A stretch of DNA of 64,000 nt from Trichomonas vaginalis G3 (Eukaryota > Parabasalia > Trichomonadida > Trichomonadidae), in contig NC_067203.1 of assembly GCF_026262505.1 (NCBI RefSeq), positions 24,285,411-24,349,410 on the forward strand. Reading direction: 5' to 3'. Below are positions 27,702-38,476 of this stretch, one piece after another (the first letter of the stretch is position 1; every line of letters begins with the position of its first letter). The translations under genes were made by a program, and so were the position numbers. The notes under the pieces were generated by a model. The model saw only the letters and a program-made list of their open reading frames with translations, did no database searches and was not told the origin of the DNA.

Positions 27702-27740
27702 AGCGTTTATTTTTGGTCTTTTATACAAGATAGAAAAAAT

Positions 27741-27932
27741 AACGCTAATTTTTTATAAAATTTGACGAAGTGCAAATCTTCACTTCGTGTCATAATGTAA
27801 AAATAACGCTAATTTTTTATAAAATTTGACGAAGTGCAAATCTTCACTTCGTGTCATAATGTAAAAATAACGCTAATTTTTTATAAAATTTGACGAAGTG
27901 CAAATCTTCACTTCGTGTCATAATGTAAAAAT
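27741..27932. repeat. three 64-bp tandem repeats with internal hairpin
   Basis: Units start at 27741, 27805 and 27869 and are the same as 3861-3988 plus one more copy. Each carries the CGAAGTG/CACTTCG hairpin. No gene lies in 27702-28205. Confidence 0.9.
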
Positions 27933-27990
27933 AACGTTTACCATGTAAAACGGTTGTGAAAAAAAGAGGTGAGAAAACAGGTGAGAAAAC

Positions 27991-28147
27991 AGCGAGTAGG
28001 TAAAAAACCTTAGTCGCCAAAACTCTATGAAAACAGTGAAGAACAGCGAGTACGTAAAAAAACGTAGTCGCCAAAACTCTATGAAAACAGTGAAGAACAG
28101 CGAGACCGACTTTTTTCGGGGTCGCCAAAACTCTATGAAAACAGTGA
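27991..28147. repeat. 54-bp repeat array with variable self-complementary cores
   Basis: Sequence-identical to the element I array: conserved blocks at 28015, 28069 and 28123 alternating with three 18-bp palindromic variable blocks. Confidence 0.85.
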
Positions 28148-28205
28148 AAAATAACAGAGTATTTTGACAACTTCAAACAAGCAGAGTAAATGAACTCTTT
28201 ATTTT

Positions 28206-29080
28206 TCAAGCTTGACTTTTTACAATTTGAACTTTGTTTGCGTAGATATGAATTCTGAAAGAAGTATGAGGGTCTTGTATGACTTTGTACTTCTCCCATA
28301 GTTCATATCTGTCAAACTTACCTGCCATGGACTCTTTCATAAGTTCCATGAAATCGTCTTCGGACAATCCGGGGAAAAGTACAATGTCAGTAAGTATTCT
28401 CTTTACATCCTTACTTAAACTCTTTGCTGTCTGTACACAAATGACAACTGAGATGTTAAAGTGTCTGAGCTTCTTAAGAATTCGACACATGTCTTGTTCT
28501 CTGTTCTTTAACAAAGGATGAGAAGCAAAGTCATCTAAGATAAGAAGACACTATGAGGGTAAGTCTTCCAATCGTAAGATTGCAATTTCTTCGAAATGTA
28601 TTCTATCTCTTTCTGTTTGTTTCTGAAGTGTTTCTTCTCTAATATTCTCTGCATTTCCTCATTTGGGTCTTTGAACTTAGAATTTATATACTCATTTATA
28701 GCATTATACTTCAAAACTCTTCTTTGGTACTTCTTTATCCAATCTAACAACTCAGAGTCTTTTATACATACTAACTTAGACTTCTTTATAATATCTTTGA
28801 ACGAATTGACGGTTTGGTCAAATTGACCAGAAGTACTACAAATGACAACTAACTCATAGAATGGGTTCTTCTCATCTAGTTCTTGTTGTTGTGCAGCCAT
28901 TTTAAGATAAGTGAAAGTCTTACCCGACCCAGGTGGTGCAATTAGACCTGTTATACCATTCTGAGCAAATAAGAACTTGTCATGTATAGGCTTTATCTGA
29001 GCATTTTCTAACTTCCTCTTGTTCTTGTTTAAAACATTCTCAAATTTCTTGTCAATGTCAGCAAACTTTTTTTCTAACAT
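28206..29080 (-). pseudogene. A32-type packaging ATPase, frameshifted copy
   Basis: Element II copy of 4262-5137. One base is missing near 28551 (GACACTATG versus GACATCTATG), which falls directly before Walker B, so the first part reads through Walker A and stops at 28535. The rest continues from 28514. Walker A and all flanking sequence are otherwise normal. A small cluster of substitutions (28490-28514) also distinguishes the copies. Confidence 0.85.
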
Positions 29081-29116
29081 ATTTTTAGAAAAATTAAAAT
29101 TTTTATCTTTTAGAAA

Positions 29117-29578
29117 ATGTCTAGCGATTTCGCTATCTATATTCGAGACAAGCTTTTCGACAGCAAAACATCTGTCGACCATAAAATCTTACATAGTGTA
29201 AACAAGAAAGGTGAATTTGTTCTAAAGTTCTGTTTCTGGGAATATGACAAGAACCATAAAACATTAAGCAGAGAAGTCTTAAAATTTGTCAATGACAGAC
29301 TTGTTGACAGAGATGACGCCTCTTGGAAAGATGAAGTCCAACAAAACTTCTTAGAATGCAAAGAAGACACATGCGCTGTTCTTGAAGATGAAATAGAAAA
29401 CAGAATAGAAGAGCTATTAAAGGACAAAGAACTTTTACATAAATATAGTTGCGCCAAATTTGACATAACTCCACCAGAAAAGAAGAAGAAAGAAAAGAAA
29501 GAAAAGAAAGAAAAGAAAGTAGAAGAAGAGAAGAAAGAACCTGAACCAGTTCCAGAGAAAAAGAAATTTGACATGTAA
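29117..29578 (+). CDS. unknown 153-residue protein with Lys/Glu-rich tail
   Basis: Element II copy of 5174-5626, longer by one EKK unit in the tail; otherwise the same. Intact and divergent from the ATPase with a 36-bp gap. Confidence 0.75.
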   Translation: MSSDFAIYIRDKLFDSKTSVDHKILHSVNKKGEFVLKFCFWEYDKNHKTLSREVLKFVNDRLVDRDDASWKDEVQQNFLECKEDTCAVLEDEIENRIEELLKDKELLHKYSCAKFDITPPEKKKKEKKEKKEKKVEEEKKEPEPVPEKKKFDM

Positions 29579-29594
29579 AAATAAAATTTTATTT

Positions 29595-30014
29595 TTAGAA
29601 CATTTCTGGGTCAATGTCAATGTTCTCTTCCTCTTTAGGAGCAAACACTGGCTTAGACTCTAAAATCTTTTTACCCAATTTACCTTGAACTTCTACAACT
29701 TTAGACTCATAATATTCATAGTCGTCTGCTTTCTTTGGTTCATAAGGTATAACAAGTTTGTATGCTTTGCCTTCTTTAAGGTTTGAAAACCTTCTGTCAA
29801 AACTTTCTTTGACTGCTAACAAACCTTCTATGTCTAAGTCTTCAAATTTCGCACCATTTTTAGTCACAATAGCAAACTTAACTGGTTCGATGTTCCAAAC
29901 TTTGCTGAATGAAGACTTTTCAAAATGGTAGAAGTAAACATTCAAATATGTGAATGGGTCTAGTTCTTCTTTAAGTCCTGACATGTACTTGTTTACTGAG
30001 ATGAATTTTGCCAT
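29595..30014 (-). CDS. unknown 139-residue protein ending IDIDPEMF
   Basis: Element II copy of 5643-6062, intact. Its leader TTTTTTTATCCGATAGAAAAG contains the TTTTATC motif about 12 bases before ATG. Confidence 0.7.
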   Translation of the reverse strand: MAKFISVNKYMSGLKEELDPFTYLNVYFYHFEKSSFSKVWNIEPVKFAIVTKNGAKFEDLDIEGLLAVKESFDRRFSNLKEGKAYKLVIPYEPKKADDYEYYESKVVEVQGKLGKKILESKPVFAPKEEENIDIDPEMF

Positions 30015-30051
30015 CTTTTCTATCGGATAAAAAAAATATTTTTTTTAAAAT

Positions 30052-31285
30052 TTACTCATAAAAATTTTTCTTTGTATATACACCTTTCTGTACGTCTAAA
30101 AGACTTTTGACATTTGCCAAGAATGTTCGTTTAGACGCTGTCATATAACCATATTCTTGACAATATTGTTTATACGAATCGTACAATGACCTTTCATCTA
30201 AACACTCAAAGTCAGTTTCATCTATGAACAGTTCATATACACTCTTGTTTGCTTCTAACAATGTTTGTCTCTCTTCGGTATGTGGAATTTGTCTTGGATT
30301 GAACTTTGAAATATCTAATGTCATAAAATATGAGAACAAGTGGTTGTAAAAGTCAGATGTCAAAGTTTCTGCTAAGTCGTCAAAATATTCTGTATCTTGC
30401 ATATGAGCTTCTGACGTTCTGACAACTACATATCTTCTGTCAGAACTTTCTAACTTCATCGGAACAGCATTGTTTGAAACCATAATGAAGTTTGCAACAT
30501 TTTCACAAACTCTTTGGTCTTTATACTTTCTTTCAACAACTCCAACTTTGTCTGTTATAAGACTCTTCAAAGCATCTGAGTTCAAAACTTTTGTTGTATC
30601 TATACTTTGAAGTTCATTGCAAACTATAAGTTTCATATTCTCTATTGAGGAGTTAAACTTGCCACAGATGTTTTCTAAGTTTGTCATATTCGGATTCGAA
30701 TAGCCCTCTAACAGTTTGCATAATATCTGTAAAGAAAGTATTCTTACCTGTTCCTTGTTTTCCAATTATAATGAGAGCAGTTTCATTTTTAGCACTTGGA
30801 TGTTGTAAGATGTTTGCAAACCAACATAAGATATACTCATAGACTCTTTCGTTTCCATTGCATATAATTTCTTTGACATGGTCTAACCAAGCTTCTATAA
30901 TATTTTCTTTCCATTCTACTTGTTCGTATTTATATCCAGTGAAGATAGAATAGAAGTTTGGAGAAGGTGTATAGAACTTTATACCTCGAACTGAAAAATC
31001 TTCTAACTTTGACAATAAGATATCCCAAGCATCTAACATCTTCATGCCAACTTGTACGACTTTTATTTTCTTAAGTTTCTGTCTACATTCTTGTTCTGAA
31101 ACTATTGTTGCTTTAGGTTTGTTAAAGACTACATCCCATTCTTTCATAACATAACATTCTGGGGCAGAGTCGACATAAATGACTAAACGTTTCAAATTCT
31201 CGACTGCTTTGTTATAGTCTCGAAATGGACACATATTTCTGAATGCTTGGAAGTCATAAAAATCTGAAACATCTATTCTGTACAT
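30052..31285 (-). pseudogene. SF3 (D5-like) helicase, one frameshift
   Basis: About 410 residues. SF3 helicases of the D5 group unwind DNA at viral origins. Walker A GKQGTGKN is at residues 175-182; downstream are the Walker-B-like ENMKLIVCNEL, the motif C-like VSNNAVP and an arginine pair DRRY. A two-base loss near 30721 shifts the frame between Walker A and Walker B; otherwise both halves are open. No N-terminal primase motif is evident. Element III as seen here has no counterpart. Confidence 0.87.
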
Positions 31286-31314
31286 TTTTATAAAAATAAA
31301 AAAAAATATTTTTT

Positions 31315-32103
31315 TTATTCTTGACTTTGTTGTTGCATTTGTTGTTCTTGAGCTATTTGTTGTTGAAGTTGTTCTTGTAATACAATACTTTCACCAGTTG
31401 CATCTTCCAATTCGAAACTTTCTGCCGTCATTGACAAATACATAGGACATAAAAGTTTTACAGGAACAAAGTTTGCGTCAACTAATGTCAACGTTATACT
31501 TGCCAAAGTGTTTGAGTTCACTAAGGTTGAAAATTCTGCATTCGAATGAACAATAGGCAAACCAGCAGAGAAAGTATTGTTTATACGCATAAGTATCTTT
31601 TGGTCATAATAGTTTCTGTCGACATTCGAATAACACTTTGAACCTAAGTTTGAAACAATATATAAGATTGGTGTGCTTAATGTCAATGGAATAGACATTC
31701 CTTGTATGACACCTTTTCCTGTTATAGGAAACTGTTGGTAGTAAAAACCAGAAATAAGTTTTGTATTATAGCTCATATCGTTTATAGTAAACTCAGTCGG
31801 ACATCCAAACATAATGAAACCTGCTCTAGTTGCAGCACATGTTACACCCGTACTTAAAGTATTAAATAAGTCAACAAAACCTGTTGGTGGTATATCTGAG
31901 TAAGTATCTTCAAAGGAGTATTTTTTACCATTCACAACAATAAAGTCTTCTGGTGTCAAAAGAGCAAAACAGGCTTTAGTCGTCATTGTGTTTAAGGTTA
32001 GTTTACAATATCGTCCTTGAGGACTTTGTAAGTTTGTTGTTATAGAATTATATGACTCAGGGTTTTTAGTCGTAATAGTATAAACCATTATATCTTCTGC
32101 CAT
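31315..32103 (-). CDS. penton-like minor capsid protein (single jelly-roll candidate)
   Basis: 262 residues, beta-rich. Its C-terminal strands ASITLTLVDANFVPVKLLCP match the position and pattern of the element III protein at 59423 (FRLVDFQGEPVELKAPVR), which has the strand-D-x-x-G-x-P/V-hydrophobic layout I associate with Polinton minor capsids. The Gln-rich tail varies by slippage. It lies between the helicase and the CCG-family gene. Intact here. Jelly-roll assignment is inferred from pattern, not from structure. Confidence 0.7.
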   Translation of the reverse strand: MAEDIMVYTITTKNPESYNSITTNLQSPQGRYCKLTLNTMTTKACFALLTPEDFIVVNGKKYSFEDTYSDIPPTGFVDLFNTLSTGVTCAATRAGFIMFGCPTEFTINDMSYNTKLISGFYYQQFPITGKGVIQGMSIPLTLSTPILYIVSNLGSKCYSNVDRNYYDQKILMRINNTFSAGLPIVHSNAEFSTLVNSNTLASITLTLVDANFVPVKLLCPMYLSMTAESFELEDATGESIVLQEQLQQQIAQEQQMQQQSQE

Positions 32104-32107
32104 TTAC

Positions 32108-32689
32108 TTAGCAAATAAATTTTAATGAAATGTTGTGGTCGTCAAATATTTTTATAACGTCTGGGAAACTATACTTTAAGTTCAACGTTTCACCTCCTTT
32201 CATAACGTATATCTTGTCAATGACATTATATGAAACACCACAGCAACTAATGTCGGGTTCTATTTCTTTGATGTTTATATCGTCTGCCTCTGTCAAAAGT
32301 TTCAATAGTTCTTTCAAAACTTCATGAGGTGCAATGACATATGAGTTCACTTTTACAGGGTTGTGTTCGACCAAGTTTAACATTATACCTAAAGCTTGAC
32401 AAATCTTCTCCTGAGTTTGAAGTTTGTCTTTCAGTTGTTGGTAGTCGTTTCGAATATCTGCAACAGAACTTAAGTCTCTGCTAACTTCAGGATATGTTGG
32501 TTGTTCTTTTACAGGAACAATTGTTATACCATCTTCGTCTTCGTATGGTTTCCCCACTTCAACATCTCTGTCTTTGACATTGACAACAACACTTTGACTG
32601 TTTGTTTGAGTTGGTGAATTTAACTTCACATCTGCCACCGCCATTAAACCTTTTGAAACACTCACGCTTCTATTTTTCGGAAATGACAT
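32108..32689 (-). CDS. EP(D/E)I.CCG-family protein
   Basis: Element II copy of 8158-8742. An extra T near 32120 changes the last residues (ends ISLKFIC instead of ISLNLFAK); which end is original is unclear. The EPDISCCG motif is intact. Start ATG at 32689 is 18 bp from the divergent ATG at 32708. Confidence 0.72.
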   Translation of the reverse strand: MSFPKNRSVSVSKGLMAVADVKLNSPTQTNSQSVVVNVKDRDVEVGKPYEDEDGITIVPVKEQPTYPEVSRDLSSVADIRNDYQQLKDKLQTQEKICQALGIMLNLVEHNPVKVNSYVIAPHEVLKELLKLLTEADDINIKEIEPDISCCGVSYNVIDKIYVMKGGETLNLKYSFPDVIKIFDDHNISLKFIC

Positions 32690-32707
32690 TTTACTTAGAA
32701 TAAAAAG

Positions 32708-33126
32708 ATGGACGTATTCGAGTATCTCTTCGAATTGAAGCAGAACAAAGTTTACACACACAAACAATACAAATACATTGACAGAATAGTTCTTTATACA
32801 AACAATGGTAAATGTTATAGAATAGCAGTCTTTGCTGAACCAAATATTTTCATAAAGCAAAGAAAGTTGGTATAACTGAAATGGTGAAAGTTCTTGACGT
32901 TGACAAAAATATAACAACAAAACTTACAGATATTTCTAAAGGTAAGTTTATCTTACAATATTATGTCAAAACTGGCGTACTGTCAATATTTGACGGAGAG
33001 AAGTCAGTTCAAGAACAACTTACTGACCTGCTGCCAAAATCTGCTCGATGGAAGCTGTCGTTATGCCAATCTGAGGAGCCCCAGCAGGTTTCATCGAACG
33101 AATCTTCAAAAGAGCATCTTCCGTGA
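32708..33126 (+). pseudogene. unknown protein facing the major capsid gene, frameshifted
   Basis: Same start as 8761 (MDVFEYLFELKQNKVYTH). A missing A near 32844 breaks it after 50 codons; the other frame resumes from 32881 and runs to 33126. The 3' third is antisense to the capsid gene end, so the natural stop is uncertain. The breaks are at different places from those in element I. Confidence 0.6.
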
Positions 33127-34623
33127 AAAGTGCTATTGGTTTTGTAAACTTCTTTGCTCTCAGTTCATCTGGACCGTCTCTGTCACCAGTATATTGTATT
33201 TGTACAGTACCAACAGTTGAAATACCACCCATAAAGTCTTCTGAGTCAGCAAATGGAATGCCAAGCCAAAAGTTTGAACGGTCTCCATTTGTATATTGAG
33301 TTTTTTGACCTCCTGTATGAGTCCATACTTTCACATATGGCATAATAGAACTTTGCATTTCAGGGTTAATGGTTGTTGTGAAGTTGTTGTTAAAGTTCAT
33401 AGCATCTAATGTCAAGTTGTATGACCTCATATCCTCAACTGTAGAATATTCTTCTCTTGGATAATATTTGCCATCTATGTTTATATGATATTTAATACCG
33501 GGGTTGTAGAAACAAGAATAGTCATTTATAGTTCGTCTGAACAGTACAAACATAGTATCTGCATGTTTCATTGCAGTTGTTAAAGCAATATCTGTTCTTG
33601 CACCTGGGTCAGCACTTTGGTTTCCAACTTCACCTGCAAAGTCTTTGACAGATATTTGGTGTATAGGGAACATAAGTGGAACTGCAATATATTTGGCAGC
33701 TAAAGCATTTGAAATATCTGGGTCCAACATATAGACTGCAAGTCTGCTTTCTATTCTCTTGCATTCAAATTTTTCGCATGTGAACTTAACTGGGTCCCAA
33801 GCAGTTCCAGCAGCATTGAAATAATAGTTTACTTCATTGTTGAAGTTTGAGAAACCAAAGTCTAAGTCAACTTTGTCTTTGCAAAAGTCACAGAACTTGG
33901 CTCCACCAGTTCCAGCTACAGTAAGCTGAATGGGTCTTGTGTTGGTGCAATGACTAAGTTATTTTTGCTTGGAGTAAGTTCAATAGAAATTTTTCCTGCC
34001 CAGTTTGGCAAGTATCTTAAAAACCTGAAGATGAGGAAAGATGACAAAGGAACTCTAAGTTTCAGTTTTACTTTAGTGGCAGCAGTTCCATCTGAACCAG
34101 AAAGGTTAACATAAACTCCTGGAACGTTAGGGTCAAGTCTTCTTATTTTCTCAATATTTGCATACTGGTCTGTTTGTTCTCTAGCTTGTGGTTGTACTGA
34201 GTTTCTCAAAGCGAACCATTCATAGTTTGCCCATGTTACTGTTTGAACTAAGTCAGAGTTAGAATATATCTTATATCCCATGAAAACTTCTGGAGCATAT
34301 TGGTATCCGACATAGAAAATTCCATTGCAACCTTTCTTGTCAGACAACTTGGCAGAAGGTTTTATTTCAATGTCTTGTTCCACGTATAAGAATGAGTTGT
34401 CAATAGAAATAATATGAAACCTGTCGCAAGCAATATCTACTGTTGTTGAAGAACCTTCTCCAAACTCACCTACGTTTCCATAAGAAACAGCAGTTGTATA
34501 TTCGTAAGTTCCAGGAACTATTTCTGACCTTCTAATGGCATTGTCGCATTCGTTATACCATTCGGAAACATTTCCGTTCATGGCATCCAAAACTGTTGGC
34601 GTTATATTCTGAGCGGCGTACAT
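33020..34623 (-). pseudogene. major capsid protein (double jelly-roll), one frameshift
   Basis: About 530 residues in two open pieces (33916-34623 and the part below 33910). Reasons for capsid assignment: size, central position in the virion module, and a shared block with the element III gene, LRVPLSSFLIFRFLRYLP / LRIPVRKFLPLEAIRFIP followed by an AGKISIEL/AGNIQLKV strand. Late Thr/Gly/Asn-rich strands fit a second jelly roll. A base is missing near 33926, at the edge of a 41-nt patch (33887-33927) that differs completely from element I. Family recognition is by pattern only. Confidence 0.8.
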
Positions 34624-34655
34624 TTCATATGGGTAAAAATATAGAATAGTTGGAT

Positions 34656-36267
34656 TTATGTGTCATAATAGAACCCACTCGACCAAGCTTTACTTTCTTC
34701 CTGACTGAGTTTTTAACTCTTCTTTTTCCTTCATTGCCACTACTTTCACTAGATGAAGTTACTTCTTCACTATTTTCACTTTGTTCTACTCTTCTCTTCT
34801 TCTTTGGTGTCGCTTTTGGTAACTTGCCCTCTGCTTCAAGTTGTTGCATCTTTGCCTCATGTTCACCTAGTATGTTGTAAATTTCCCATGTCCTTTTTGC
34901 CTTTGGGCTCTGGTCGCCCATCTCAGGTAACCTATATCCTAGAAAGATTTTGTCATAGTTTGTATTTGAGTCTTCGCGTATTGTTTGCATGACTCTTTCC
35001 TGAGTTTCCGGTTCAAGCTCTTCAAACAGAGCTTGTCCATATGGAATAAGCTCGTTTCCAAATATATGTTTTTGTAGCCATTCTGGTTTTCTTTCCATGT
35101 TACCAATAATATCTTTTGTGAATGGGAAAGCTTTTACCCAATGTTTCAGTCTTGCGTCATTTATTTCTGTAGTTGGTTTTATTTTGTCAAGGAACATGTT
35201 TTTCAATACTAACATTTCATTTGGTACTGTCCATTTGAGTTTTCTTAAATATTCATCCCTTCTCAGTTCATTGTCTGCAAAGTAAGTTTTTATGACATTT
35301 TGCAAACTTTCGTTTGCAAGGTCATGTACAATAGGTTCTCTTCCTTCTATCTCCCTAACTTTCTTTCTAAACTCTTCACCAAATATACCATCTTATGGTT
35401 CTGTGTAGTTCTTTGAGATAAATGTTCTAGAACGTCAGGTGTTATATTTCCATCAGCCATGTTCATTTCATACTGGTCCAAAATATCTGCATGTTTCATA
35501 TCTTTCAATGGCATTAAAGCCGCGCTGAAAATACCAGCTATATCTGGTTCACCATTCACTTCCATTGCGTCTACAACTTCTTGGAATTGTGGTTGTAAGT
35601 TTATGAACCACCTATCCGGATTAGCTTTATGACCCCATCTCATTGTAGTTCCATAGTCTGCAGAAACAAAAGTAGGTTTGTTTCCATATTGGTTAGGTTC
35701 TGAATGAACTTTAAACAATGTTTCATTTCTATATGTTTTGTTGAAATTTAACCTTTTATTTTCACCGAGTTCAGCCAAAGATTGAACGTTATATGGTCGT
35801 AAGTAAAAAGGATTGTTGTATTTGCGTACACTTTCTTTCAGTTCTTCCATTCTATGCTGAATATTTTCATCTGATGTTGGAGTCTTTTGTATGTCGGCGA
35901 ACATTTTTCGATATTCTTCTACTATGTCAGCTGAATTTTTCTTAGACTCTTGGAAAGATTCCATATTCTCCGCATACTCTTGTTGAGGGTCAAGATTTTT
36001 CGGCTGTTCCAAATCTTCATCTAGTTCTGTGAAGTTAGTTTCCAAAGGAGGGACTTGTTCGTTTCCTTCAGGCTCTTCTAGCTGTTGTTGCTGAACTATT
36101 TCTTCCATGTCTGGTTGTATCTGAACTTCTTCCTGTGGAGTTTCTTGTACCTCATCTGCTGGCATTTCATATATTCCGAGACCGTTTTTAACAAGTTCCC
36201 TATTTAAGCCATCCGCATTCATAACCCTTTCTTCTTTCGTTCCGTCTCTATTTTTTACGCGTTTCAT
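34656..36267 (-). pseudogene. large acidic virion-associated candidate, frameshifted
   Basis: Element II copy of 10708-12311 with an intact N-terminus (ATG 36267). Breaks occur near 35394 (base lost), around 35340-35350 (small substitution/indel block), and near 34687 (missing G altering the C-terminus). The start is 20 bp downstream of the stop of the upstream gene, suggesting co-transcription or a very short intergenic promoter. Confidence 0.7.
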
Positions 36268-36287
36268 GAAGATAGTTGAATTATCAT

Positions 36288-38006
36288 TTATCTCTGACAC
36301 CAAATATCTCGGAGTAAATTCATCATGTCATTTGGATGATATGCTATTAAATCATATCCCTTAGCGAGCTTGTATTTTCCAGGTTTGAAATTATATCCCA
36401 TTTGGTGCTGAACCATAAAGCTAAATAGGTTCGGGTCAGTATTTCCTTCCTTGAACTTTCTAATAGCTTCTTTATATCTGTCACTAAAGTCAAGAGTATC
36501 TGGGTAACCATAGTCTTCCTTAAGCATTTTTAAGAATTCTTGGTTTCCTTGTTCTCTACTTCTTTTATGTCCTTGCTCTCTGGTTTGTTGTGCAGTGTTT
36601 TGAACTGTTGGTTGTGGTGCAGTGTTTTGAACTGTTGGTTGTGGTGCAGTGTTTTGAACTGTTGGTTGTGGTGCTGGATTTTGAACTGTTGGTTGTGGTG
36701 CAGTGTTTTGAACTGTTGTTGTTTGTTGGTTGTTGTGTTGGTTTTGGTGCATGCCTGTGTCTGTGTCCATGTGACGATGTAAATGTTTTAGGTAGTCCTG
36801 GTGCAGGTGCTTCTCTTGGAGGGTTTGGTGGTATATAAGTTCCACCAGCTGGCACATATGTTCCATCTGCAGCATAATGTCCTACCTGACTTTTCGTTCT
36901 TAAGAAAGCATTTACTAGGTCTGTTTTGGTCTGTTGTAACTCTTTTTCTTGACTTTCCACAACAGTTGCTCTAACGGCGTCATAGGCACTTTGAACTGCC
37001 TGTCTCGTTGCTGCATCTGTTATTTTCGTCATATTTTGTGCTACTTCTCTTAACTCGTTGTCGAAACCTTCAGACTTCAGTTTCTTTCCAGATGAGAAGT
37101 CGTTCACTAGTTTCACCTTACTATGAAGAGCTTCGAAGGCGTTCTTAAAGTCAGCATTCATTAAAGCTTCATTTGAACTGTCTTCATCCGCTTGTATTTT
37201 TGTCCTTATTGACCCTATAAGTTGGGCTGCTTTGGCGTTGGCTTGGGCATCTAACCAGTCATTATTAGCTTTTATATATTCTGCGCTTTTCATTGCCTTT
37301 TGCATGGCTGCGTCGTTATTTTTACTTTCTTGTGCTAAGTTTTCATACTGTACGGTTTGGTTTTGCAACTGTAAAAGTTTTTCTGCCTTTACATTTGCTT
37401 CAACTTCTTTTTTATACTCATCGCTATCCATATATGTCTTCAGGGCTTTTTGTTTTATTTCTTCATCTTTCAGTACTTTATATTGAGTAGTATGGTTTTT
37501 CAAATTTATAACATCTTGTTCCATTTTTGCTACTTCTGCTGCTTTTTCTGACACTTTTTTCGCATATTCCTCTGTACTTAGTTCTTTCAGTTGTTCTTCT
37601 TTCTTCTTTTTCTCTACGTTTAACTCATTGAGTTTCTTTGTGTGTCTGTCATATTCTAGTTTCTTTTCGTTTTCACTTATTTGTTTCTGTATGTCTATGT
37701 TTGACTTTTTGACATCTGTTATTTGATTTTTGAGTGAACTCAAATTCATTTGACTTTGAGGGTTATAAGCTGTTCCGTCTGCAGCTCCACCATAGCCTGC
37801 CATTTTCGCTAAAAGTGCCGCTCTTAAACCTCCACTCTGTGCACCAATAACTCGGTTTAAAAGCATAGGGTTGCTTGACATTTGTTGCAACATAGTGGGG
37901 TCATTCATCATTTGTTGTTGCAACTGTTGTTGTGGTGTCAGTTTTACTATTGGATGTTTCAATGCTCCTTCCTCTTACGTATATTCTTACGTAGCTTACG
38001 TGGCAT
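36288..38006 (-). pseudogene. long coiled-coil/Pro-Gln-rich protein, frameshifted
   Basis: About 570 residues. Begins MPRKLRKNIRKRK (very basic), then a Gln/Met-rich segment, a long coiled coil (residues about 110-330), a Pro/Gly stretch, the 9-residue TVQNTAPQP-type repeats and a globular end (LKMLKEDYGYPDTLDFSDRY). A missing C near 37968 separates the basic start; a second shift lies within the His/Gln-rich segment near 36720-36760. A basic head plus coiled coil suggests a DNA-condensing core or scaffold protein (inference). Confidence 0.65.
36593..36721. repeat. 27-bp coding tandem repeat
   Basis: About five 27-bp units, same as 12632-12733 with one more copy; encodes TVQNTAPQP-type repeats on the minus strand. 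Confidence 0.85.
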
Positions 38007-38235
38007 TTTAAGTGAAGTAAAAAACGGTTTTTGACAGATGTTTATATGACACTTTTTGTTCAGCACAAAAAACTACTCGGTCAAAGTGTTGTCAGTTTTG
38101 TAAAATAACCGTCCTATCTCATTCTATAAGGGGAAAAGGCTTCTCAAAGTTTACTTCCTTGGAACGCCTGTAACTTTTCCTGTAGCGACGATAGACCCTT
38201 ACTTGTCCGGACAAAGTTATACTATTTTGAGTGCT

Positions 38236-38476
38236 CTACAAAAAAGTCAACGGCGACGACTCTCAAAAACCGTTGTGTAAAAAGTTTTACCGTTGGACAA
38301 AAAAGTATATATAGAAAACAAAAAACGTTTATAGTTCATTCAATATTTGAGATGGAACGGTTTGCCAACGGTAACTATTAAATAAAATAAAAAAATAGAG
38401 GGGGTCTCCGTTGGTAAAAACCGTTTATTTTAAACTTTTCTATGAGTAGTCCGAAAAAAACAGTTTATTTTTCATA
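38236..38476. promoter_or_regulatory. CAACGG-rich upstream region
   Basis: Present only in element II. Five CAACGG/CCGTTG hexamers occur at 38248, 38270, 38290, 38366 and 38408, plus AACGGTTT/AAACCGTT variants, all upstream of the gene at 38477. CAACGG fits the YAACKG Myb-type consensus. The start is preceded by TTTTTCATA, an initiator-like TCATA two bases before ATG. Confidence 0.5.

Larger units (their letters stand above)
23874..38235. repeat. 14.3-kb segment duplicated in element I
   Basis: Begins ACACCTAAAT and runs to GTTATACTA, colinear with bases 1-14236. Differences are mostly one-base indels in homopolymers, with a few clustered substitution patches (near 27510-27740, 28490-28514, 30590-30760 and 33887-33927). 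Confidence 0.93.
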
